From the NCBI RefSeq assembly GCF_029873215.1, contig NZ_CP123620.1, positions 1,054,001 to 1,118,000 on the forward strand: DNA of 64,000 nucleotides, given 5' to 3'. The notes under the pieces are model-generated. The model worked only from the letters and a program-made list of their open reading frames with translations, did no database searches and was not told where the DNA came from. A program made the translations under genes and the position numbers. Below are positions 28,206-38,079 of this stretch, piece by piece. Position 1 is the stretch's first letter. Each line of letters begins with the position of its first letter. The stretch comes from Nocardioides sp. BP30. Lineage in GTDB: Bacteria; Actinomycetota; Actinomycetes; Propionibacteriales; Nocardioidaceae.

Positions 28206-29158
28206 CGTGCTTCCGCCTTTCGCATCTGTCGGACGTTGTAGATCACGACCGGGCTGACCAGGATGAAGATCAGGACGGCGAGCACCGACGCGGTGCCGTT
28301 CTGTCCCTGGGACTGTCGGATGTAGAAGTCGTAGGCCAGCACGTTGGTGTGCCACGCGCCGCCCGCCCCGATGCTCTGCACGATGTCGAAGGCCTTCAGC
28401 GTGGTGATCGTGATGGCGGTCAGCACCACGATGATGGTCGGCCTGATGCTCGGCACCGTGATGTAGCGGAACATCTTCCAGCCGCCCACGCCGTCCAGCC
28501 GCGCCGCCTCGACGATGTCGGTGGGGATCGCCTTGATCGAGGCGGAGAGGACCGTCATGGCGAAGCCGGTCTGCACCCACACCATGATGGCGATGAGATA
28601 GAGGCTGTTCCACGGGGAGTGGCTGAGGTCCTGGTACCAGGAGTGGTCGCCCCCGAGCCCGAGCGCGCCGAAGAGGGCGTTGAGCAGGCCGATCTGCGGC
28701 GCGTAGACGAACTTCCAGATGATCGAGGCACCCACCAGCGAGATCGCCATGGGCAGGAAGATCAGCGCCTTGGCGAACCGCTCGAAGGCGGCGCGGTCGA
28801 TGAGCACGGCGTAGACGAGCCCGATCGCCGTCGCCGCCACCGGGGTGACGACCACCCACAGCGCCGTCGTGCCGAGCACCTTGAGCTCGGCGTTGCTACC
28901 GAAGATCTGGTGGTAGTTGTCCAGTCCCACCCATCTCCTGCCGAGGTTGTCCCGGAAGGACCAGATGATGGTGTTGATCGCCGGGTAGAGCAGCCCGACG
29001 GCGATGAGGAGGACGGCCGGCAGCAGGAAGGCTGCCGACTGCACGAGCTCGCCTCGGCGCGACCGAAGCCGCTGGGTCAGCAGCAGGATCACGGAGACGA
29101 CTGCGAAGAAGAGCACGATGGCGATGACCATCTGGAGGAGCTTCTCGCCGGTGGACAT
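28202..29158 (-). CDS. carbohydrate ABC transporter permease (first permease)
   Basis: A 318-residue permease with an extra N-terminal membrane segment (MVIAIVLFFAVVSVILLLTQ) as in AglF-type alpha-glucoside permeases, then the normal MalF-like core with EAARLDGVGGWKMFRYITVP as EAA loop. The operator near the locus points to beta-glucosides, but this AglF-like architecture leaves the substrate open. It is preceded by a hairpin that may lower its expression relative to the binding protein. Confidence 0.92.
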   Translation of the reverse strand: MSTGEKLLQMVIAIVLFFAVVSVILLLTQRLRSRRGELVQSAAFLLPAVLLIAVGLLYPAINTIIWSFRDNLGRRWVGLDNYHQIFGSNAELKVLGTTALWVVVTPVAATAIGLVYAVLIDRAAFERFAKALIFLPMAISLVGASIIWKFVYAPQIGLLNALFGALGLGGDHSWYQDLSHSPWNSLYLIAIMVWVQTGFAMTVLSASIKAIPTDIVEAARLDGVGGWKMFRYITVPSIRPTIIVVLTAITITTLKAFDIVQSIGAGGAWHTNVLAYDFYIRQSQGQNGTASVLAVLIFILVSPVVIYNVRQMRKAEAR

Positions 29159-29193
29159 GGCACTCCTGGTGTGGTGAGGAGGAAGAAGGCGGG

Positions 29194-29230
29194 AGGCCGG
29201 GTCGTACGGCGGAACCGCACGACCCGGCCT
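29194..29230 (-). terminator. intra-operon hairpin after the binding-protein gene
   Basis: Perfect 12-bp arms (AGGCCGGGTCGT at 29194-29205, ACGACCCGGCCT at 29219-29230) with an inner GCGG/CCGC stem. It lies between the solute-binding-protein gene and the permease genes, the usual place for attenuation or mRNA stabilisation giving excess binding protein. Confidence 0.75.
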
Positions 29231-29262
29231 GTGCGCGGATGATCAGCGACGCGCGAGCGCTC

Positions 29263-30648
29263 TCAGGAGGAGGGCCAGGACGCCTCGATGTTGTCGAGGG
29301 TGTCCTTGGTCGACTGGCCGGAGATCCAGTTGATCATCTCCTTCCAGAAGGTCCCCGACCCGACAGCGCCCGGCATGGCGTCGGAGGCGTCGAAGCGGAA
29401 CACCGCCTTGGGATCGGCCAGCGTCTTCGCGGAGAGCTGGTCGATCGGGCTGGTCAGGTTGTTGACGTCGAGGCCCTTGTTGGCGCTGACCCAGCCGCCG
29501 TCCGGCGTGGCCTTGGCCTTCTCGTTCGCCCACACGTCGGTCGACAGGTAGGTCTGGAACGCCTCGGTCGCGGGGTTGTGGTTGAAGGCCACGACGAACT
29601 CGCCGCCACCCTCGACCGGCGAGCCCTTGGAGGGGTCGAGGGTCGGCTCGTAGAACGCATACACGTCGCCGTCGGGGCCGACCTTGGTGCCCTTCGGCCA
29701 GTTGGCCGCGTAGAAGCCGGCCATCTGCATCATGGCGCACTTGTTCTTCAGGATCGGCAGCCCCGCGTCCCCGAACGCCGTACCGGCGATCGACTTGACG
29801 TCACCGATGCCGCCGTTGACGTACTTCGGGTTCTTCAAGATGGTGCCGACCATGTCGAGCGCCTTGGCGACCTGGGGGTCGTTGAACGGGATCTTGTGCG
29901 CGACCCACTGGTCGTACACGTCGGGACCGGCCGTGCGGAGCATGAGCTCCTCCAGCCAGTCGGTGCCCGGCCAGCCGGACGCGTCGCCCGACTCGAAGCC
30001 GGCGCACCAGGGGGTCGTGCCGGACTTCTGGATCTGGTCGGTCAGCTTCATGAGGTCGTCCCAGGTGGTGGGCACCTTCCACCCGTTCTTGGCGAACGTC
30101 GAGGGGGAGTACCACACGAAGGACTTCACGTTGGCGCCGAGCGGGGCGGCGTAGAACGTGCCGTCGACGGTGCCGTAGTTCTTCCAGTCGGTGCTCCAGA
30201 ACTTGTCGACGTTCGTCTCGACGTCCTTCGGCGGCTTGACCACCGTGCCGGTGTCGACGAGCTGCTTGAGCAGCCCCGGCTGCGGCACGTACGCGACGTC
30301 GGGCAGGTCGTTGCCCTGGGCGCGTACGAGCACGTTCTTCTCGAAGTCCTTGTTCGCGTTGTACTTGATCTTGGCGCCGGTGCACTTCTCGAACAGCGCG
30401 TAGGAGCGGACCTGGGCGTCACCCTCCGGCGCGGTGATCGAGGTGTAGGCCTCGATCGTCTTGCCGGTCAGGTCGCCGTACTGCGAGAGCTGACTGAGGC
30501 CGGAGCACTCCGACAGCTTCGCCCCCGGCCAGGTACCGGACACCTTGGAGCTGTCGTCGTTCGAGCTGGCACAACCGGCGAGGACGAGCGCGGCGCTCGC
30601 CACGACGGCAGCAACCGCCGCACTACGACGCGTCTTGCCTGCACGCAT
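29263..30648 (-). CDS. ABC transporter sugar-binding lipoprotein
   Basis: A 461-residue extracytoplasmic solute-binding protein. Signal peptide with lipobox LVLAGC (Cys near residue 25), then an Asn/Asp/Ser-rich linker and a family 1 (MalE/AglE-like) binding fold: IEAYTSITAPEGD, GNDLPDVAYVPQPG, PTTWDDLMKLTDQIQ. AglE-like features match the AglF-like permease. Start at 30648 because AGGAAG is 8 nt upstream; an in-frame ATG at 30666 precedes that site. First gene of the importer operon; no ATPase gene accompanies it, so a shared MsiK-type ATPase is expected. Confidence 0.92.
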   Translation of the reverse strand: MRAGKTRRSAAVAAVVASAALVLAGCASSNDDSSKVSGTWPGAKLSECSGLSQLSQYGDLTGKTIEAYTSITAPEGDAQVRSYALFEKCTGAKIKYNANKDFEKNVLVRAQGNDLPDVAYVPQPGLLKQLVDTGTVVKPPKDVETNVDKFWSTDWKNYGTVDGTFYAAPLGANVKSFVWYSPSTFAKNGWKVPTTWDDLMKLTDQIQKSGTTPWCAGFESGDASGWPGTDWLEELMLRTAGPDVYDQWVAHKIPFNDPQVAKALDMVGTILKNPKYVNGGIGDVKSIAGTAFGDAGLPILKNKCAMMQMAGFYAANWPKGTKVGPDGDVYAFYEPTLDPSKGSPVEGGGEFVVAFNHNPATEAFQTYLSTDVWANEKAKATPDGGWVSANKGLDVNNLTSPIDQLSAKTLADPKAVFRFDASDAMPGAVGSGTFWKEMINWISGQSTKDTLDNIEASWPSS

Positions 30649-30800
30649 CTGCTTACTTCCTCTCATCTGGAGAGCAGCGGTCGGTTGGCCGACCGGGCGT
30701 CCGCTCCGTACATCGAAGATGCAATCCGTTCAGGCTCTTGCGGATCAAGGCTCCGAAAGTGCGTGGCCGTCACGGCTGCGTAACGCGCATCACATCAGAT

Positions 30801-30814
30801 TGGGAGCGCTCCCA
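30801..30814. promoter_or_regulatory. second copy of the LacI-family operator
   Basis: TGGGAGCGCTCCCA again, identical to 25780-25793, about 150 bp before the binding-protein start. One repressor could thus control both the importer and the glucosidase. No LacI-family gene is in the window. The site also lies about 35 bp before the possible rpsJ promoter on the plus strand. Confidence 0.88.
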
Positions 30815-30846
30815 CAAGTGCCCGAGACCAAGCTGTTGCGCCGAAT

Positions 30847-30875
30847 TTGGTCTCAGCGCCGTCGTCTGCCAAGAT
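30847..30875 (+). promoter_or_regulatory. possible S10 operon promoter
   Basis: -35-like TTGGTC (30847-30852), 17-bp spacer, -10-like CAAGAT (30870-30875) with an upstream TGC (extended -10). It would give a leader of about 350 nt for rpsJ. Moderate match only. Confidence 0.35.
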
Positions 30876-31228
30876 TCTCTAGTTGCTCCGGCGGGCTGCC
30901 GGGGTGCGGCACATCTTGATTACTGAATCGCGTCTCCCCGTCAGGGCCTCCACGAGGCCCGGGGTGTCGGTCGGTGGTCAGTTGTGTCCGCGCCGCACCG
31001 GGAGGCCCGATTCGCACCCGACGAACCGTCGGGAGCTGCCGAAACAACCGCAGAGTGGAGATCCTGGTCGAGGGCCAGTGTCGCAGAGTGCTGGCACTCA
31101 GTGCGACACGCCCGACCGCGGGGGTCGAAGGTCTGCGGGGCGGCGAGTAGCTGGGCTGGACCGACTCAACCCCGAGGACGTCCTGAGTACGCACGCGGCA
31201 ACGCAGACGAGAAGGACGAGAGAGACAG
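30876..31228 (+). promoter_or_regulatory. S10 operon leader region
   Basis: Gene-free leader before rpsJ. It contains the 23-nt motif shared with the rpsL leader at 31103-31125; here CGACC/GGTCG can pair across a short loop. Just upstream, GAGTGC-TG-GCACTC (31086-31099) flanked by GTCGCA and TGCGAC (31080-31107) makes a larger imperfect dyad overlapping the motif. The two structures are mutually exclusive in part, as expected of a control switch. Nothing resembling a gene was seen. Confidence 0.55.
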
Positions 31229-31537
31229 ATGGCGGGACAGAAGATCCGCATCAGGCTCAAGGCCTATGACCACGAGGTGATCGACACCTCGGCGCGCAAG
31301 ATCGTGGACACCGTCACCCGCACGGGTGCCAAGGTCGCCGGCCCGGTGCCGCTGCCGACCGAGAAGAACGTGTACTGCGTCATCCGCTCGCCCCACAAGT
31401 ACAAGGACTCCCGCGAGCACTTCGAGATGCGCACCCACAAGCGCCTCATCGACATCATCGACCCCACCCCGAAGACCGTCGACTCGCTGATGCGGCTTGA
31501 CCTGCCGGCCGGCGTCGACATCGAGATCAAGCTCTGA
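31229..31537 (+). CDS. rpsJ: 30S ribosomal protein S10
   Basis: S10, 102 residues ([21 protein letters not shown] onward), 30S head protein also used in transcription antitermination as NusE. Normal length, ATG start. First gene of the S10 operon. Confidence 0.98.
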   Translation: MAGQKIRIRLKAYDHEVIDTSARKIVDTVTRTGAKVAGPVPLPTEKNVYCVIRSPHKYKDSREHFEMRTHKRLIDIIDPTPKTVDSLMRLDLPAGVDIEIKL

Positions 31538-31548
31538 GGGCAGACGAC

Positions 31549-32220
31549 ATGACGATCGAACGCAACGTGAAGGGCCTGCTGGGCACCAAGCTCGGCATGA
31601 CCCAGCTCTGGGACGAGAACAACCGCGTCGTCCCTGTCACCGTCATCGCCGCGGGCACCAACGTGGTCACCCAGATCCGCACCCCCGAGACCGACGGCTA
31701 CAACGCCGTCCAGGTCGGGTTCGGCGAGATCGAGGGCCGCAAGGTGAACAAGCCGCAGGCCGGGCAGTTCGCCAAGGCCGGCACCACCCCGCGGCGCCAC
31801 GTCGTCGAGATCCGCACCGCCGACGCCTCGTCGTACACCGTGGGCCAGGAGCTCCCGGTCGAGACGTTCGCCGCGGGCCAGGAGATCGACGTCACCGGCA
31901 CCAGCAAGGGCAAGGGCTTCGCCGGCACGATGAAGCGTCACGGCTTCGCCGGCGTCTCCGCCTCGCACGGTGCCCACCGCAACCACCGCAAGCCGGGTTC
32001 GATCGGCGCGTGCGCCACCCCGGGTCGCGTGTTCAAGGGCGTCCGCATGGCCGGCCAGATGGGTACCGACACCGTCACCACCCAGAACCTGACCGTGCAC
32101 GCCGTCGACGCCGAGAAGGGCCTGATCCTGGTCAAGGGCGCCGTTCCCGGCCCCAAGGGTGGCCTCGTCGTCCTGCGCTCGGCCGCGAAGCTGAACCCGA
32201 CGTCTGGCAAGGAGGCCTGA
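31549..32220 (+). CDS. rplC: 50S ribosomal protein L3
   Basis: L3, 223 residues, early 50S assembly protein near the peptidyl-transferase centre. [13 protein letters not shown] at the start and the conserved [11 protein letters not shown] / [14 protein letters not shown] loop that reaches the centre are intact. GAGGG lies 9 nt before the ATG. Confidence 0.98.
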   Translation: MTIERNVKGLLGTKLGMTQLWDENNRVVPVTVIAAGTNVVTQIRTPETDGYNAVQVGFGEIEGRKVNKPQAGQFAKAGTTPRRHVVEIRTADASSYTVGQELPVETFAAGQEIDVTGTSKGKGFAGTMKRHGFAGVSASHGAHRNHRKPGSIGACATPGRVFKGVRMAGQMGTDTVTTQNLTVHAVDAEKGLILVKGAVPGPKGGLVVLRSAAKLNPTSGKEA

Positions 32221-32222
32221 TC

Positions 32223-32915
32223 ATGGCTCTGAACACTGTCAAGGTCGACCTGCCCGCCGAGATCTTCGACGTTGCCGTCAACGTTCCGCTGATCCACCAG
32301 GTCGTCATCGCCCAGCAGGCCGCTGCTCGCCAGGGCACCCACAAGACGAAGAACCGGGGCGAGGTCTCCGGTTCGGGCGTCAAGCCGTTCAAGCAGAAGG
32401 GCACCGGCCGCAGCCGCCAGGGTTCGGTCCGTGCGCCCGAGCACCGCGGCGGTGGCGTCGTGCACGGCCCGCAGCCGCGCGACTACAGCCAGCGCACCCC
32501 CAAGAAGATGAAGGCCGCCGCGCTCCGCGGTGCCCTCTCGGACCGCGCCCAGAGCGGCCGCGTCCACGTCGTGGAGTTCGCCCTCGAGAAGCCGTCGACC
32601 AAGGCGGCCGCCGCCGGTCTCGCCGGCCTGACCGAGCGCACCAAGTTCCTCGTCGTCCTGGACCGCGCCGAGTCGGCCGCGTGGCTCTCGCTGCGCAACC
32701 TGCCCGAGGTGCACATCGTCGCCGCCGACCAGCTGAACACCTACGACGTGCTGGCCGCCGACGACGTGGTCTTCTCCACCGCCGCCTACTCCGCCTTCAC
32801 CGGCGCTGAGGTGACGCTCGCCCCGGCGAAGAAGACCGCTGCGAAGAAGACGGCCGCCAAGAAGGCTCCGGCCAAGGCTGCCGCGGCTGACGAGACCGCT
32901 GCCGAGGAGGCCTGA
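32223..32915 (+). CDS. rplD: 50S ribosomal protein L4
   Basis: L4, 230 residues. The exit-tunnel loop with [23 protein letters not shown] is present. In E. coli L4 autoregulates the S10 operon. The last ~30 residues are a Lys/Ala repeat tail ([17 protein letters not shown] then an acidic end), longer than in E. coli and common in actinobacteria. ATG at 32223, two bases after the rplC stop. Confidence 0.97.
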   Translation: MALNTVKVDLPAEIFDVAVNVPLIHQVVIAQQAAARQGTHKTKNRGEVSGSGVKPFKQKGTGRSRQGSVRAPEHRGGGVVHGPQPRDYSQRTPKKMKAAALRGALSDRAQSGRVHVVEFALEKPSTKAAAAGLAGLTERTKFLVVLDRAESAAWLSLRNLPEVHIVAADQLNTYDVLAADDVVFSTAAYSAFTGAEVTLAPAKKTAAKKTAAKKAPAKAAAADETAAEEA

Positions 32916-32917
32916 GC

Positions 32918-33223
32918 ATGAGCACGCTGCACTACGACCCGCGCGACATCCTGTTGGCGCCGGTGGTGTCCGAGAAGAGCTACGGCCTCCTCGACGCCAA
33001 CAAGTACACCTTCATCGTCCGCCCGGACGCCAACAAGACCGAGATCAAGATCGCGGTCGAGAAGGTGTTCAACGTCAAGGTGACCTCGGTCAACACGATC
33101 AACCGCAAGGGCAAGACGCGCCGTACGCGCGTCGGTCTCGGCAAGCGCAAGGACACCAAGCGCGCGATCGTGAGCCTGGCCGAGGGCGACCGCATCGACA
33201 TCTTCGGGGGTCCGGTCTCCTGA
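32918..33223 (+). CDS. rplW: 50S ribosomal protein L23
   Basis: L23, 101 residues, at the tunnel exit where trigger factor and SRP dock. [15 protein letters not shown] and the [19 protein letters not shown] stretch are conserved. Confidence 0.97.
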   Translation: MSTLHYDPRDILLAPVVSEKSYGLLDANKYTFIVRPDANKTEIKIAVEKVFNVKVTSVNTINRKGKTRRTRVGLGKRKDTKRAIVSLAEGDRIDIFGGPVS

Positions 33224-33250
33224 CCGGGCTGAAGACAAGGACTGACTGAC

Positions 33251-34087
33251 ATGGCTATCCGCAAGTACAAGCCGACCACCCCGGGCCGTCGTGGCTCCTC
33301 GGTGGCCGACTTCGTCGAGATCACCCGGACGACCCCCGAGAAGTCGCTGACCCGCCCGCTGCCCAAGACGGGTGGCCGCAACAACCAGGGCCGGATCACC
33401 ACCCGGCACATCGGTGGCGGTCACAAGCGTGCGTACCGCATCATCGACTTCCGTCGCTACGACAAGGACGGGGTCCCGGCCAAGGTCGCTCACATCGAGT
33501 ACGACCCCAACCGCACCGCTCGCATCGCGCTGCTGCACTACGTGGACGGCGAGAAGCGCTACATCATCGCGCCGAAGGGCATCGAGCAGGGTCAGATCGT
33601 GGAGTCGGGCGTCAACGCCGACATCAAGATCGGCAACAACCTGCCGCTGCGCAACATCCCGGTCGGTACGACGATCCACAACATCGAGCTCCGCCCCGGC
33701 GGCGGTGCCAAGATGGCTCGCTCGGCCGGCAACTCGGCTCAGCTGGTCGCCCGTGAGGGCACCCGCGCGACGCTGCGTCTGCCCTCGGGTGAGATGCGGT
33801 TCGTCGACATCCGCTGCCGTGCCACGGTCGGCGAGGTCGGCAACGCCGAGCAGTCGAACATCAACTGGGGCAAGGCCGGCCGCATGCGCTGGAAGGGCGT
33901 CCGCCCGACCGTCCGTGGTGTCGTGATGAACCCGGTCGATCACCCGCACGGTGGTGGTGAGGGCAAGACCTCCGGTGGTCGTAACCCTGTGACCCCGTGG
34001 GGCAAGCCCGAGGGCCGCACGCGCAAGCGCAAGGCCTCCGACTCGCAGATCATCCGCCGCCGCAAGAGCGGCAAGGGTAGGAAGTAA
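33251..34087 (+). CDS. rplB: 50S ribosomal protein L2
   Basis: L2, 278 residues, needed for subunit association and peptidyl transfer. The C-terminal [14 protein letters not shown] contains the conserved His of the active region. Full length. Confidence 0.98.
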   Translation: MAIRKYKPTTPGRRGSSVADFVEITRTTPEKSLTRPLPKTGGRNNQGRITTRHIGGGHKRAYRIIDFRRYDKDGVPAKVAHIEYDPNRTARIALLHYVDGEKRYIIAPKGIEQGQIVESGVNADIKIGNNLPLRNIPVGTTIHNIELRPGGGAKMARSAGNSAQLVAREGTRATLRLPSGEMRFVDIRCRATVGEVGNAEQSNINWGKAGRMRWKGVRPTVRGVVMNPVDHPHGGGEGKTSGGRNPVTPWGKPEGRTRKRKASDSQIIRRRKSGKGRK

Positions 34088-34092
34088 CCGAC

Positions 34093-34374
34093 ATGCCTCG
34101 CAGCCTGAAGAAGGGCCCCTTCATCGACGACCACCTTCAGAAGAAGGTGGACGCCGAGAACGAGAAGGGCACCCACAACGTCATCAAGACCTGGTCGCGC
34201 CGCTCGATGATCGTGCCGGACATGATCGGTCACACCATCGCCGTGCACGACGGTCGCAAGCACGTCCCGGTCTTCGTCACCGACTCCATGGTCGGTCACA
34301 AGCTGGGCGAGTTCGCCCCGACCCGCACGTACAAGGGTCACGTCAAGGAAGACCGGAAGGGACGTCGTCGATGA
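34093..34374 (+). CDS. rpsS: 30S ribosomal protein S19
   Basis: S19, 93 residues, 30S head protein contacting S13. [15 protein letters not shown] and [20 protein letters not shown] are conserved. Its stop overlaps the rplV ATG. Confidence 0.98.
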   Translation: MPRSLKKGPFIDDHLQKKVDAENEKGTHNVIKTWSRRSMIVPDMIGHTIAVHDGRKHVPVFVTDSMVGHKLGEFAPTRTYKGHVKEDRKGRRR

Positions 34375-34793
34375 CCAGCACCGACCGTCAGCGCGTCAGC
34401 GCGCGTCGCGAGTCGCTCCTCGGCGACCAGCCGGGCGCCTTCGCGAGTGCCCGCTACCAGCGGATCACGCCCCTGAAGGCCCGCCGTGTCGTCGACCTGG
34501 TCCGCGGTCTGCCCGTGGACGAGGCGCTCTCGCTGCTCGCCTTCGCACCGCAGGCCGCCTCGGAGACCGTCTACAAGGTGCTGGAGAGCGCCGTCGCCAA
34601 CGCCGAGACCACTGAGGGTCTCGACCGCGGTGCCCTGGTCGTCTCCGTCGCCCAGGTGGACGAGGGTCCGACCATGAAGCGCTGGCGCCCCCGTGCCCAG
34701 GGTCGTGCGACGCGGATCAACAAGCGCACCAGCCACATCACCCTGGCCGTTCAGCCGGCCGATGTGGTCAAGGCCAAGAAGGGTGGCAAGTAA
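34371..34793 (+). CDS. rplV: 50S ribosomal protein L22
   Basis: L22, 140 residues, lines the exit tunnel with its beta-hairpin ([22 protein letters not shown]). An N-terminal extension of about 20 residues before [20 protein letters not shown] is longer than in E. coli. ATGA overlap with rpsS. Confidence 0.97.
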   Translation: MTSTDRQRVSARRESLLGDQPGAFASARYQRITPLKARRVVDLVRGLPVDEALSLLAFAPQAASETVYKVLESAVANAETTEGLDRGALVVSVAQVDEGPTMKRWRPRAQGRATRINKRTSHITLAVQPADVVKAKKGGK

Positions 34794-34796
34794 GTC

Positions 34797-35633
34797 ATGG
34801 GCCAGAAGATCAACCCGAACGGCTTCCGCCTCGGCATCTCCACGGACCACAAGTCCCGCTGGTACGCCGACAAGCTCTACAAGTCGTACGTCGGCGAGGA
34901 CGTCGCCATCCGCAAGCTGCTCAGCAAGGGCATGGAGCGCGCCGGCATCGCCAAGGTCGAGATCGAGCGCACCCGCGACCGCGTCCGGGTGGACATCCAC
35001 ACCGCGCGTCCGGGCATCGTGATCGGTCGCCGCGGCGCCGAGGCCGACCGCATCCGCGGCGAGCTCGAGAAGCTCACCGGCAAGCAGGTCCAGCTGAACA
35101 TCCTCGAGGTGAAGAACCCCGAGGTCGACGCGCAGCTGGTCGCCCAGGGTGTCGCCGAGCAGCTCTCCGGTCGCGTGCAGTTCCGCCGCGCGATGCGCAA
35201 GGCCATGCAGACCACGATGCGCTCGGGTGCCAAGGGCATCCGGATCCAGTGCTCGGGCCGCCTCAACGGCGCCGAGATGTCGCGCACCGAGTTCTACCGC
35301 GAGGGCCGCGTTCCGCTGCACACGCTGCGTGCCGACATCGACTACGGCTTCTACGAGGCCCGCACGACCTTCGGCCGCATCGGCGTGAAGGTCTGGATCT
35401 ACAAGGGCGAGGTCGCCGGCACCCGTGCCGAGCGCCAGGCTCAGCAGGCTGCCCGCGCCGGTGTCCCCGGTCGCAGCGGCCGGCCGAGCCGCGGCGGTGA
35501 CCGTCCGAACCGTGGCTCGCGCCCGGCTCGTGGCGAGCGCGCCGCCGAGGCACCCGCGGTGACCGAGGCCCCGGCCGGTGGCGAGACCGCCGCGGCCGCC
35601 ACTCCCGCCGAGCAGCAGAGCCAGGAGGGCTGA
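34797..35633 (+). CDS. rpsC: 30S ribosomal protein S3
   Basis: S3, 278 residues, at the mRNA entry channel. KH domain with [15 protein letters not shown] and C-terminal domain with [21 protein letters not shown] are normal. The last ~60 residues are a disordered Arg/Gly then Ala/Glu-rich tail ([20 protein letters not shown]), typical of actinobacteria and absent in E. coli. Confidence 0.97.
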   Translation: MGQKINPNGFRLGISTDHKSRWYADKLYKSYVGEDVAIRKLLSKGMERAGIAKVEIERTRDRVRVDIHTARPGIVIGRRGAEADRIRGELEKLTGKQVQLNILEVKNPEVDAQLVAQGVAEQLSGRVQFRRAMRKAMQTTMRSGAKGIRIQCSGRLNGAEMSRTEFYREGRVPLHTLRADIDYGFYEARTTFGRIGVKVWIYKGEVAGTRAERQAQQAARAGVPGRSGRPSRGGDRPNRGSRPARGERAAEAPAVTEAPAGGETAAAATPAEQQSQEG

Positions 35634-35638
35634 GAGTC

Positions 35639-36058
35639 ATGCTGATGCCCCGTCGCGTCAAGCACCGCAAGCAGCACCACCCGAAGCGGACCGGTGCGGC
35701 CAAGGGCGGCACCTCGCTCGCCTTCGGCGAGTTCGGGATCCAGGCGCTCGAGGGTCACTACGTGACCAACCGACAGATCGAGTCGGCTCGTATCGCCATG
35801 ACCCGTCACATCAAGCGTGGCGGCAAGGTCTGGATCAACATCTACCCGGACCGCCCGCTGACCAAGAAGCCCGCCGAGACCCGCATGGGTTCGGGTAAGG
35901 GCTCCCCGGAGTGGTGGGTCGCCAACGTCAAGCCCGGTCGCGTCATGTTCGAGCTCTCCGGTGTTCCGGAGGACGTGGCCCGCGAGGCGATGCGCCGCGC
36001 GATCCACAAGCTCCCCATGAAGTGCCGTTTCATCACGCGAGAGGCAGGTGAGTTCTGA
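35639..36058 (+). CDS. rplP: 50S ribosomal protein L16
   Basis: L16, 139 residues, near the A-site t[17 protein letters not shown] and [16 protein letters not shown] are conserved. TGATG overlap with rpmC. Confidence 0.98.
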   Translation: MLMPRRVKHRKQHHPKRTGAAKGGTSLAFGEFGIQALEGHYVTNRQIESARIAMTRHIKRGGKVWINIYPDRPLTKKPAETRMGSGKGSPEWWVANVKPGRVMFELSGVPEDVAREAMRRAIHKLPMKCRFITREAGEF

Positions 36059-36303
36059 TGGCGAACGACCTGAAGGCTCACGAGCTCGACGAGCTCAACG
36101 CCGTCGACCTGGAGGCCAAGCTCCGCGAGGCCAAGGAGGAGCTGTTCAACCTCCGGTTCCAGGCCGCGACCGGCCAGCTGGAGAGCCACGGCCGTCTCCG
36201 TACGGTCAAGAAGGACATCGCCCGGATCTACACCGTCGTTCGCGAGCGCGAGCTTGGGATCCGCACGGCGCCGGGTGCTAGCAACGAGGATGGTGCCGCA
36301 TGA
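36058..36303 (+). CDS. rpmC: 50S ribosomal protein L29
   Basis: L29, 81 residues, at the tunnel exit beside L23. The core [27 protein letters not shown] is clear; a C-terminal extension of ~12 residues is common in actinobacteria. Overlaps both neighbours. Confidence 0.96.
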   Translation: MANDLKAHELDELNAVDLEAKLREAKEELFNLRFQAATGQLESHGRLRTVKKDIARIYTVVRERELGIRTAPGASNEDGAA

Positions 36304-36572
36304 GCGAGCAGACTGCAGTCAAGCGCAACGACCGGAAGGTCCGCGAGGGTCTGGTCGTCAGCGACAAGATGGACAAGACCGTCGTGGTCGAGGTCGAGGA
36401 CCGCGTGAAGCACGCGCTCTACGGCAAGGTCATGCGGCGCAGTTCCAAGCTGAAGGCGCACGACGAGAACAACGAGGCCGGCATCGGCGACCGCGTCCTG
36501 GTCATGGAGACCCGGCCGCTGTCGAAGTCGAAGCGCTGGCGCGTCGTCGAGATCCTCGAGAAGGCCAAGTGA
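36300..36572 (+). CDS. rpsQ: 30S ribosomal protein S17
   Basis: S17, 90 residues, binds 16S rRNA h11. [17 protein letters not shown] and [18 protein letters not shown] are conserved. Last gene of the S10 operon before the structured spacer. Confidence 0.97.
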   Translation: MSEQTAVKRNDRKVREGLVVSDKMDKTVVVEVEDRVKHALYGKVMRRSSKLKAHDENNEAGIGDRVLVMETRPLSKSKRWRVVEILEKAK

Positions 36573-36577
36573 TCGAC

Positions 36578-36663
36578 GCTGTACGGCGACGCGCTCGATG
36601 TCGCCGTACAGCGCCAAATTGACCCTGGGGGGCAGGCCCAGCGACCATTGGTGGCTGGGCCTG
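36578..36663 (+). terminator. double hairpin in the rpsQ-rplN spacer
   Basis: First stem: 13-bp perfect arms (36578-36590 with 36600-36612), 9-nt loop. Second stem: 10-bp perfect arms CAGGCCCAGC (36633-36642) and GCTGGGCCTG (36654-36663), with an inner ACCA/TGGT dyad. A -35-like TTGACC (36619-36624) with GACCAT 18 bp downstream lies between and over them. Together they look like an S10 terminator or attenuator and a weak spc promoter. Confidence 0.65.
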
Positions 36664-36758
36664 TCGCCCGCCACGAATCCCACTTTCTGGGGCCATATCG
36701 GTTCGGCAAGGCTCATCTGCCGCGACGCGGATGAGAACCAGCTCGACAAGGAGAAGTA

Positions 36759-37127
36759 ATGATCCAGCAGGAGTCGCGACTCAAGGTCGCCGACAACACG
36801 GGTGCGAAGGAGATCCTCTGCATCCGTGTGCTCGGTGGCTCTGGCCGTCGCTACGCCGGCATCGGTGACGTCATCGTCGCCACCGTCAAGGACGCGATCC
36901 CGGGCGGCAACGTCAAGAAGGGCGACGTCGTCAAGGCCGTCATCGTGCGCACCGTCAAGGAGCGCCGTCGTCCCGACGGCTCCTACATCCGCTTCGACGA
37001 GAACGCCGCCGTCATCCTCAAGAACGACGGCGAGCCGCGAGGCACCCGCATCTTCGGTCCGGTGGGCCGTGAGCTGCGCGAGAAGAAGTTCATGAAGATC
37101 ATCTCGCTCGCTCCGGAGGTGCTGTGA
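36759..37127 (+). CDS. rplN: 50S ribosomal protein L14
   Basis: L14, 122 residues, at the subunit interface. [19 protein letters not shown] and [14 protein letters not shown] are conserved. First gene of the spc operon, with AAGGAGAAG before the ATG. Confidence 0.98.
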   Translation: MIQQESRLKVADNTGAKEILCIRVLGGSGRRYAGIGDVIVATVKDAIPGGNVKKGDVVKAVIVRTVKERRRPDGSYIRFDENAAVILKNDGEPRGTRIFGPVGRELREKKFMKIISLAPEVL

Positions 37128-37489
37128 TGGGTAAGGGCCTGAACATCAAGAAGGGCGACACCGTCAAGGTGATCGCCGGCAAGGACAAGGGCGCCGAGGG
37201 CAAGGTCATCGCCGTGCTCATCGAGGACGAGCGCGTCATCGTCGAGGGCGTCAACCGCATCAAGAAGCACACCAAGGTCCAGGACCAGGGCGGCCGCGCC
37301 GGTACCACCGGCGGCATCGTGACCACCGAGGCCCCGATCCACGTGTCCAACGTGATGCTGCTCGAGGACGGCAAGCCGGTCCGCGTGGGCTTCAAGCGCG
37401 AGACCGTGACCAAGCGCCGCCCCGACGGCTCGACCTACGCCGGCGAGCGCAGCGTCCGCATCTCCCGCAAGACCGGGAAGGAGATCTGA
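37124..37489 (+). CDS. rplX: 50S ribosomal protein L24
   Basis: L24, 121 residues, assembly initiator protein of the 50S. The KOW motif [20 protein letters not shown] is at the start. Overlaps the rplN stop by four bases. Slightly longer C-terminus than E. coli. Confidence 0.97.
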   Translation: MMGKGLNIKKGDTVKVIAGKDKGAEGKVIAVLIEDERVIVEGVNRIKKHTKVQDQGGRAGTTGGIVTTEAPIHVSNVMLLEDGKPVRVGFKRETVTKRRPDGSTYAGERSVRISRKTGKEI

Positions 37490-37490
37490 G

Positions 37491-38078
37491 ATGACCGAGA
37501 CCACCACCGAGCGTCCGGCTTCGTCGGCTCCGACGACCCCGCGCCTCAAGACCAAGTACCGCGAGGAGATCGCTCCCGCCCTGCGCGAGCAGTTCGACAT
37601 CGCGAACGTCATGCAGGTCCCCGGCCTGACCAAGATCGTGGTCAACATGGGTGTGGGCGAGGCCGCCCGCGACTCCAAGCTGATCGAGGGTGCGGTCAAG
37701 GACCTGACCGCCATCACCGGCCAGAAGCCGCTGGTGAACCGGGCCAAGAAGTCGATCGCCCAGTTCAAGCTGCGTGAGGGCATGCCGATCGGCGCGCACG
37801 TCACGCTGCGTGGCGACCGCATGTGGGAGTTCCTGGACCGCCTGCTCTCGCTGGCCCTGCCGCGCATCCGCGACTTCCGCGGCCTCAACGGCAACCAGTT
37901 CGACGGCCGTGGCAACTACACCTTCGGTCTGACCGAGCAGGTCATGTTCCACGAGATCGACCAGGACCGGATCGACCGCACGCGAGGCATGGACATCACC
38001 CTCGTGACGACGGCCACCAACGACGACCAGGGTCGCGCGCTCCTCAAGGCGCTCGGCTTCCCGTTCAAGGAGAACTGA
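37491..38078 (+). CDS. rplE: 50S ribosomal protein L5
   Basis: L5, 195 residues, binds 5S r[22 protein letters not shown] and [21 protein letters not shown] are conserved. The N-terminal ~15 residues are a non-conserved Thr/Pro stretch. ATG one base after rplX. Confidence 0.97.
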   Translation: MTETTTERPASSAPTTPRLKTKYREEIAPALREQFDIANVMQVPGLTKIVVNMGVGEAARDSKLIEGAVKDLTAITGQKPLVNRAKKSIAQFKLREGMPIGAHVTLRGDRMWEFLDRLLSLALPRIRDFRGLNGNQFDGRGNYTFGLTEQVMFHEIDQDRIDRTRGMDITLVTTATNDDQGRALLKALGFPFKEN

Positions 38079-38079
38079 C

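Noticed and set aside
31086..31099. CIRCE-like heat-shock operator in the S10 leader
   Set aside because: CIRCE has GCACTC first and GAGTGC after 9 bp; here the order is inverted with a 2-bp gap, so HrcA binding is unlikely.
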